64,000 nt of DNA from Daucus carota subsp. sativus (Eukaryota > Streptophyta > Magnoliopsida > Apiales > Apiaceae): the NCBI RefSeq assembly GCF_001625215.2, contig NC_030384.2:31422527-31486526 (forward strand), written 5' to 3'. Below, piece after piece: positions 59,359-64,000 of the stretch. The notes beneath the pieces were generated by a model. That model searched no databases, had not been told where the DNA came from, and saw only the letters and a program-made list of their open reading frames with translations. Positions within the stretch are counted from its first letter, which is position 1, and every line of letters begins with the position of its first letter. A program made the translations under genes and the position numbers.

Positions 59359-59973
59359 ATGGACGGTGATAAGACGATAATGAATCATATTATGCTTAGA
59401 TTCCGGCCGATTGCACCCAAGCCGGTGATGACCGGTTCAGATTCGACTTACTCAGATCTGGCGAAGAAGGAAGCGATTGGTAAGAAAAGAACAAAGAGAA
59501 AGTACGTTAGGGTTAATAAACACGTCAAAAAGAATAGTGCACAAGAACCTAAGAAAAAATCGGACGATGATGATAAAACCGGGTCAGATCTGAGACCGGC
59601 CGAGTCGTGGGTGAGCCTAGAGTGCGTTACGGGTGGGTTCGGACACGGGAGGAGATTAGGGTGTACGGATGCGGAGAAAGTGAGGAGTTTGGAGAGGGAC
59701 ACGTGTCCAGGGTTTGTATCGGACGGAGACGGAGGAGTGAGGTGGGTGAATCTGGCTTATAAGCAGATGGTGGGGTCCAAGGAGGAGCTGGTGGTGTGGT
59801 TGATGAATAAGGAGAGGATTCCGGTGGGTGAGGAGGCTTTTTCATGCAGGGTTAGGGTTGATTCCGGTGGGAGGGGGAAGGTGGTGCCTTGTGATGTTTG
59901 GAGGATGGATGGTGACTTGGGTTGCTATGCATGGAGGTTGGATTTGGATGCGGCTCTTAGCTTGGGTCGTTGA
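59359..59973 (+). CDS. plant-specific protein with N-terminal MLRFRPIAPKP motif (DUF7950-like)
   Basis: Single exon, 204 residues, ATG at 59359 after a GAGAGA-rich leader. Residues 12-22 (MLRFRPIAPKP) are the signature of a plant protein family often listed as DUF7950. A very basic stretch follows (KKRTKRKYVRVNKHVKK, 41-57), a likely nuclear localisation signal. The C-terminal half has the conserved ERDTCPGFVSDGDGGVRWVN segment and a ...VPCDVWRMD...CYAWRLDL end. No enzyme motif or known DNA-binding fold is visible. The molecular role is unknown to me. The family name is recalled from the motif rather than derived by search. The frame is GC-richer than its surroundings, as expected for a real gene. 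Confidence 0.75.
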   Translation: MDGDKTIMNHIMLRFRPIAPKPVMTGSDSTYSDLAKKEAIGKKRTKRKYVRVNKHVKKNSAQEPKKKSDDDDKTGSDLRPAESWVSLECVTGGFGHGRRLGCTDAEKVRSLERDTCPGFVSDGDGGVRWVNLAYKQMVGSKEELVVWLMNKERIPVGEEAFSCRVRVDSGGRGKVVPCDVWRMDGDLGCYAWRLDLDAALSLGR

Positions 59974-60707
59974 ATTATTCAATTCATCTCGCCACTCTTT
60001 GTCAGGTATAATATCTAAGTGTCTGTGTAATTTGTGTTTATATATCTATGACTCGTGGATAAAATGGATGCAGCTTCTAAGCATGTTTGAGCAGTTTCAA
60101 CTCCGGAATATGGGGTTGGATTTGTGGAAGAAACTTGTGTTATATTTGGATTAAGTAAGTAATAGCCTGGAATATGAGAAGTGATAAGAACACATGCTTT
60201 CTCATTATCAGCTTTACCTCTAAGTGTAACTAATTTGACTACTACAATGGAAATTTGGCTTCAACCGGAATATCAAGGTGTGTGTTTGTGTATGTTTATA
60301 TATATACATACATTGGCCAATGAACGGAGTCAAAGATTTCAGATTATCCAGCATGTCTCACTAGTAAGTAGGATCTTACGAGATTTTGGTAAATAAAACC
60401 ACAGATAAATATATATCTAAGAATTAAGACAAGGCTTATAATTTATATATGACCAATGAACTTGTTAGGTAATAGTGCTAATACATATAATTATTCACGG
60501 ATTTATATATATATATAGGGAAAATATAAATGTATTGGTGCATTGAAGATAAGGTTTGCAGAGATATATAGTAATGCGGCATCTGAAAAGCTCGAACAAC
60601 CATAATATTTGGTTCCCTATTTGCTGGTGTACGCAAAGTAAGATATGTGGTGTCACTGGTACGTGGTACCACCTATGACCCAACCAACGTCTGCATTCGC
60701 AGATGAA

Positions 60708-61015
60708 TACTCCCTCCGTCCCCCTCAATTGTTTACATTGGAGGGGGACACGGAGACCAAGACAATATATGAAAAATGAGTAAAGTTAGATGAAAAGTGG
60801 GTAAAGTGGTGGGACCCATCAATATTTAATAATAGATTTGAGATAGTTGAGGAAAGTAGTGAGTGTAATAGTAGTTTTTATTGTTAAATATGAGATAGTG
60901 GAGGAAGATAGTGGGTGTAATGATTGAAAAAACTTACTATTTATGGTAATGTAAAGAAATGAGAGGGACATCCCAAAATAGTAACTGTAAAGAAATGAGA
61001 GGGACCGAGGGAGTA
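60708..61015. mobile_element. Stowaway-type MITE
   Basis: TACTCCCTCCGTCCCCCTCA at the left and GAGGGACCGAGGGAGTA at the right form inverted ends at TA sites. Length 308 bp. Internally GTGGGACCCATCAATA is typical of this family. Confidence 0.85.
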
Positions 61016-61469
61016 ATAATTAAAACCTCATCATATATCCTCACCTTATTTTTACTAGTATATGATATTCTCAATGACTATTTATTTCAATAAAGTTTAT
61101 CATACAACCTAATTATTTGACAACACTGCATAAATCATGTACCTTTACCTAAACAAAATGAGAAACATGAGTACATTTTACCTGTCTAGATATATTTAGT
61201 AGTGTTCACATATAGTAGAAGGCCTACACAAAGCATGGGGATCCTTACGTGCCACCTACCGGAGCTTTTCAATTCTAGCTATATAATTGGCTCAGCCGAA
61301 GACCGAGTGAGCACAGAGTTAATAAGTGTTAGAAAATGGAAAGTTTAAAACATATTTTTAATATGTTCTTGATGTAATTTCCGGGACATTTTCTTAGTGA
61401 AATCCATTGAGAAATAGAGTTGAATACAGTGGCTTGAAAGAGCTTGAAATGAGAATGTGATTCATTTAA

Positions 61470-61794
61470 TCTGGACAAATGAATCTGGTCAGTATATCTG
61501 ATAGATACAGCTTCATTGAATCTGGACAAATGAATCTGGTCAGTATCTCTAACAGATTCAGATTCATTGAATGTGGACAAATGAATCTGGTCAGTATATC
61601 TGATAGATACAGATTCATTGAACCTGGACAAATGAATCTGGTCAGTATGTCTGACAGATACAGATTCATTGAACCTGGACAAATGAATCTGGTCAGAATG
61701 TCTGACAGATACAGATTCATTGAACCTGGACAAATGAATCTGGTCAGAATGTCTGACAGATACAGATTCATTGAACCTGGACAAATGAATCTGG
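61470..61794. repeat. 51-bp tandem repeat in the U3 of the copia LTR
   Basis: Six full units (starting 61470, 61521, 61572, 61623, 61674, 61725) and a 19-bp partial one. Each runs CTGGACAAATGAATCTGG through CATTGAA. Units 5 and 6 are identical, unit 4 differs slightly and the first three more so. Each unit holds an inner dyad GTCAGA-ATG-TCTGAC in its youngest form, nested in GAATCTG...CAGATTC. Because 51 is a multiple of three, long incidental frames open on both strands. Confidence 0.95.
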
Positions 61795-61820
61795 ACGGTG
61801 TGTTGGTGCCTTGGCCTCAC

Positions 61821-61828
61821 TATAAATA
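61821..61828 (+). promoter_or_regulatory. TATA box of the copia LTR
   Basis: TATAAATA 27 bp downstream of the repeat array, placing the RNA start near 61850. Confidence 0.65.
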
Positions 61829-62056
61829 GTGAGCCTCGACACTTGAGTTGCAACACGGGAAAAACACAAACACCATTCTCATTCTTCTCTCTTACACTCT
61901 CACCATCTACTCCGATATATACACATATACATACTGTTCTCGGGCGAACTGAGGTGTTGATCGCTGTTGATCGTACTCGTGTCTGTGAGCGGTTCGGTCT
62001 GTGCTGTTTTATCCTGGGAGCGATATTGCGACTACCCATCACAGCGTAGTGGGGCA

Positions 62057-62318
62057 ATAATCACTTCAAGAACAGTCTAGTCTTCATCGAAGGGCTAGGC
62101 GACTCAGCTGTTCTGTATACTAATTCTAGCGACGGTGTAAGGTGCGCCTTTCTCTTCTTTTCTTGTAATTTATCAGTCACTGATTATTGTATATACGATC
62201 TTCGTGCATGCTATATTGTTGTGGTTTCGTTGGCCTACACTTGTTTATATAATATAACTGCTCTATACATTGTTGCTGTGATTTTCACTGTGACTCCCAA
62301 CATTCTTGAAGTGATTAT
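62057..62318 (+). repeat. 16-bp complementary pair spanning LTR interior and post-LTR site
   Basis: The 16 bases at 62057-62072 (ATAATCACTTCAAGAA) are the exact reverse complement of 62303-62318, which start at the first base after the LTR. That is where the primer binding site is expected. No TGG-beginning tRNA-complementary site is found between the LTR and the ATG. Confidence 0.9.
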
Positions 62319-62342
62319 CTGTTATATTGTGTAGTAAGCAAG

Positions 62343-64000
62343 ATGGTTAATGAGATTGCGGATTCTGTTGTTGGTGGTGGTGCTGGTTCTGGGTCTGGTG
62401 TTACTAGTAACATCGATTGGACTACGTATCGTTTTCCACAGCCCATTGATTTATCAGGTATTCCTGATAAATTCGGTGGGGGAGTTTCTTTTTCTCGTTG
62501 GCAGAAAAAGATGAAACTGTGGCTTACGGTTAAGGGTCTATGGCCGGTGTTGCAGTATGAGAAACCAGTTGTGGTACAGGAAAAGGCTGAAACCCTTAAG
62601 GCCTATGCTATGTGGGAGGAAAAGGATGGGGTGGCTAGGGCTGCTATTCTAGCAGCCTTAACGAACACTCTGTTCGATGTTTACTCATCTGACTCCTACA
62701 CTGCTAAGACCTTGTGGGAGAAACTTGATCAGACACACAATACTGACTCGCAAGGGTTGGAAAAGTATTCTGTGGCTAAGTTCCTGGACTTCAAACTGGT
62801 GGATACAAAATCCATGACTGAGCAGGTGCATGAGTTTGAGACGTTGGTGCATGCTTTGAAGGAGTCCGGAATGGACCTTCCTGAAAAGTTTTTGGTTATG
62901 TCTGTGATTGAAAAACTCCCTAAGTCTTGGGAAGAGTTTGCACTCTCCCTGAAAAGGCAGAAGGGAGAGATCACTTGGACTAGCCTGATGCTGGATATCT
63001 CTGTGCAGGAGCAGCACAAGTCCAAACAGGGACATGTGATGCCAACTGAATCTGGTAGCTCGAAGGTCAATGTAGTGACTGTGGGACAGAAAAGAAAGTC
63101 TGTCGCTAAGAAGGTGAACACTAAGCCCAAAACTGACAAGGGCAAGGCTAAGAAATCAAAGGCCAACAAACCATGTTGGTCTTGTGGACAGGTTGGTCAT
63201 TGGAGTAAGGACTGTCCTGTAAAGAAAGCAAAGAAAGCTGAGGTGGTAGCACAAGCAAATACTGTGCTTGGAACCACTGATGGGCCTGTGCTTAACATGG
63301 TTGTTGGTGAGGCTGTTGCTTCTGAAACCAATGACGGGTATGTTAAGTACAACCCTGAACTATTTTCCACTTATCTGTCTAATGAGTGGTTGATTGATAC
63401 GGGAGCTAATGTGCACATTTGTGCTGATATTACTCTGTTTGTATCTTATCAACAGGCTCATGGGATGACAGTGACGATGGGGAATGCTAGTGCGGCTCAA
63501 GTTCGTGGAATAGGAAACGTGGACCTGAAGTTTGCTTCAGGGCGTGTTCTATCCCTTACTAGAGTGCATCATGTTCCCGAGATTCGTAGAAATATTATTA
63601 GTGGAAGTTGTTTAGTTAAAAATGGCTTTGAACTTTCTTTAAAGTGTAATAAAGTAGTTATTACTCAGACTGGTGTGTTTTTTGGCAAGGGCTACTTGTC
63701 AGACGGCTTGTTTTTAATAAATGTGGAGCCTGTTTTAGGCGGTTTTATTAATGATATTGCTTCTCCTTCTGTTAATAATATTGAATCATCCGATTTGTGG
63801 CACTCTAGGCTTGGTCATTTAAATTTTGGTGCTCTAAAGAATATGATGAACTTAGAGTTGATTCCAAAGCATGCCATTGATAAGACTAAATGTCAAGTAT
63901 GTGTGACAGCTAAACTAACAAGGAAACCTTTTCATAGTGTGGTTAGGGATTCTGACTTGTTAGATTTAGTGCACTCGGACATATGTGAATTTGGTGGTGT
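62343..64000 (+). CDS. Ty1/copia gag-pol polyprotein, 5' part (runs off the window)
   Basis: Open without interruption from the ATG at 62343 to the end of the window, 552 codons. The gag part covers about residues 1-300 and includes the UBN2-type capsid region (ALKESGMDLPEKFLVMSVI near 171-189). A zinc knuckle has C278, C281, H286 and C291, preceded by a Lys-rich stretch. The aspartic protease active site is DTGA at 352-355. The pre-integrase zinc motif begins near 482 (SDLWHSRLGHLN) and continues with CQVC, and the integrase start is at LDLVHSDI. This domain order identifies copia; reverse transcriptase and RNase H would follow outside. The lack of stops suggests a relatively young copy. Confidence 0.93.
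   Translation, partial: MVNEIADSVVGGGAGSGSGVTSNIDWTTYRFPQPIDLSGIPDKFGGGVSFSRWQKKMKLWLTVKGLWPVLQYEKPVVVQEKAETLKAYAMWEEKDGVARAAILAALTNTLFDVYSSDSYTAKTLWEKLDQTHNTDSQGLEKYSVAKFLDFKLVDTKSMTEQVHEFETLVHALKESGMDLPEKFLVMSVIEKLPKSWEEFALSLKRQKGEITWTSLMLDISVQEQHKSKQGHVMPTESGSSKVNVVTVGQKRKSVAKKVNTKPKTDKGKAKKSKANKPCWSCGQVGHWSKDCPVKKAKKAEVVAQANTVLGTTDGPVLNMVVGEAVASETNDGYVKYNPELFSTYLSNEWLIDTGANVHICADITLFVSYQQAHGMTVTMGNASAAQVRGIGNVDLKFASGRVLSLTRVHHVPEIRRNIISGSCLVKNGFELSLKCNKVVITQTGVFFGKGYLSDGLFLINVEPVLGGFINDIASPSVNNIESSDLWHSRLGHLNFGALKNMMNLELIPKHAIDKTKCQVCVTAKLTRKPFHSVVRDSDLLDLVHSDICEFGG

Larger units (their letters stand above)
61327..62302 (+). mobile_element. 5' LTR of a Ty1/copia retrotransposon
   Basis: Starts TGTTAG and ends CCCAACA, the TGTT...AACA inverted ends of a copia LTR, and stands 40 bp before the gag start. 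It carries a 51-bp tandem repeat in U3, a TATAAATA box at 61821, and, inside the transcribed part, a segment complementary to the sequence just after the LTR. Length 976 bp. The 3' LTR lies beyond the window, so the left border is judged from the TGTT/AACA pairing alone. Confidence 0.75.

Noticed and set aside
61329-62057. 242-codon open frame antisense to the copia LTR with a repeated 17-residue unit
   Set aside because: Openness follows from a 51-bp repeat whose period is a multiple of three and which lacks stops in several frames on both strands. It lies inside an LTR and lacks similarity to known proteins.
1-64000. CRISPR arrays, bacterial operons, organelle or viral replicon features
   Set aside because: Spliced genes and plant transposons throughout; no spaced direct-repeat array or prokaryotic signal is present.

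Overview
The window is nuclear DNA of a flowering plant. Genes are split by GT-AG introns, intergenic DNA is very AT-rich, and there are many plant transposon types: Ty1/copia LTR elements, MULE, hAT, PIF/Harbinger and Stowaway MITEs, a LINE remnant and Helitron-like tails. The gene set (PR-10, CML38-like, CSN3, SDH5, IMP2, adenylate kinase 7-like) is eudicot. An asterid such as an Apiaceae species is possible, but that is only an impression. All exon models are read by eye from splice sites and family similarity.

Layout. 1-4705: 3' part of a large Sirevirus-like copia element (repeated polypurine tracts, then a 1.6-kb LTR whose U3 is packed with W-box-like motifs). 5300-19640: tandem PR-10 (Bet v 1-like) array with two intact genes, two pseudogenes and one unit whose coding part is gone; MULE and Harbinger MITEs and a raffinose-synthase fragment lie within it. 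21619-22041: intronless calmodulin-like gene (minus). 25496-27009: mitochondrial inner membrane protease subunit 2-like gene (minus). 27295-30285: LINE remnant, Stowaway, Tourist and a foldback. 30585-33982: adenylate kinase 7-like gene with a degenerate P-loop. 36362-43085: 11-exon COP9 signalosome subunit 3 gene carrying a MITE in intron 1 and a hAT-like element in intron 6. 44720-49245: SDH5 gene with a Pack-MULE-like element in its first coding intron. 51251-55027: membrane-anchored kelch protein (minus). 55250-59300: repeat-rich DNA with a hAT element in an exact 8-bp target duplication. 59359-59973: plant-specific RPIAPKP-motif protein. 61327-64000: 5' LTR and open gag-pol start of a second copia element.

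The single-copy genes are unrelated housekeeping or signalling genes: protein turnover control (CSN3), mitochondrial respiration (SDH5), mitochondrial protein maturation (IMP2), nucleotide metabolism (AK7) and calcium signalling (CML). They share no operon-like logic. The only functional cluster is the PR-10 array, a birth-and-death family.

The most unusual signals are in the two LTR elements. The downstream copia element has no recognisable tRNA primer site. Instead, the 16 bases directly after its LTR are perfectly complementary to a segment inside the LTR, and its U3 carries a 51-bp tandem repeat with nested dyads. The upstream element has 12 TTGAC[C/T] boxes within about 400 bp, most of them in a recurring 15-base unit.
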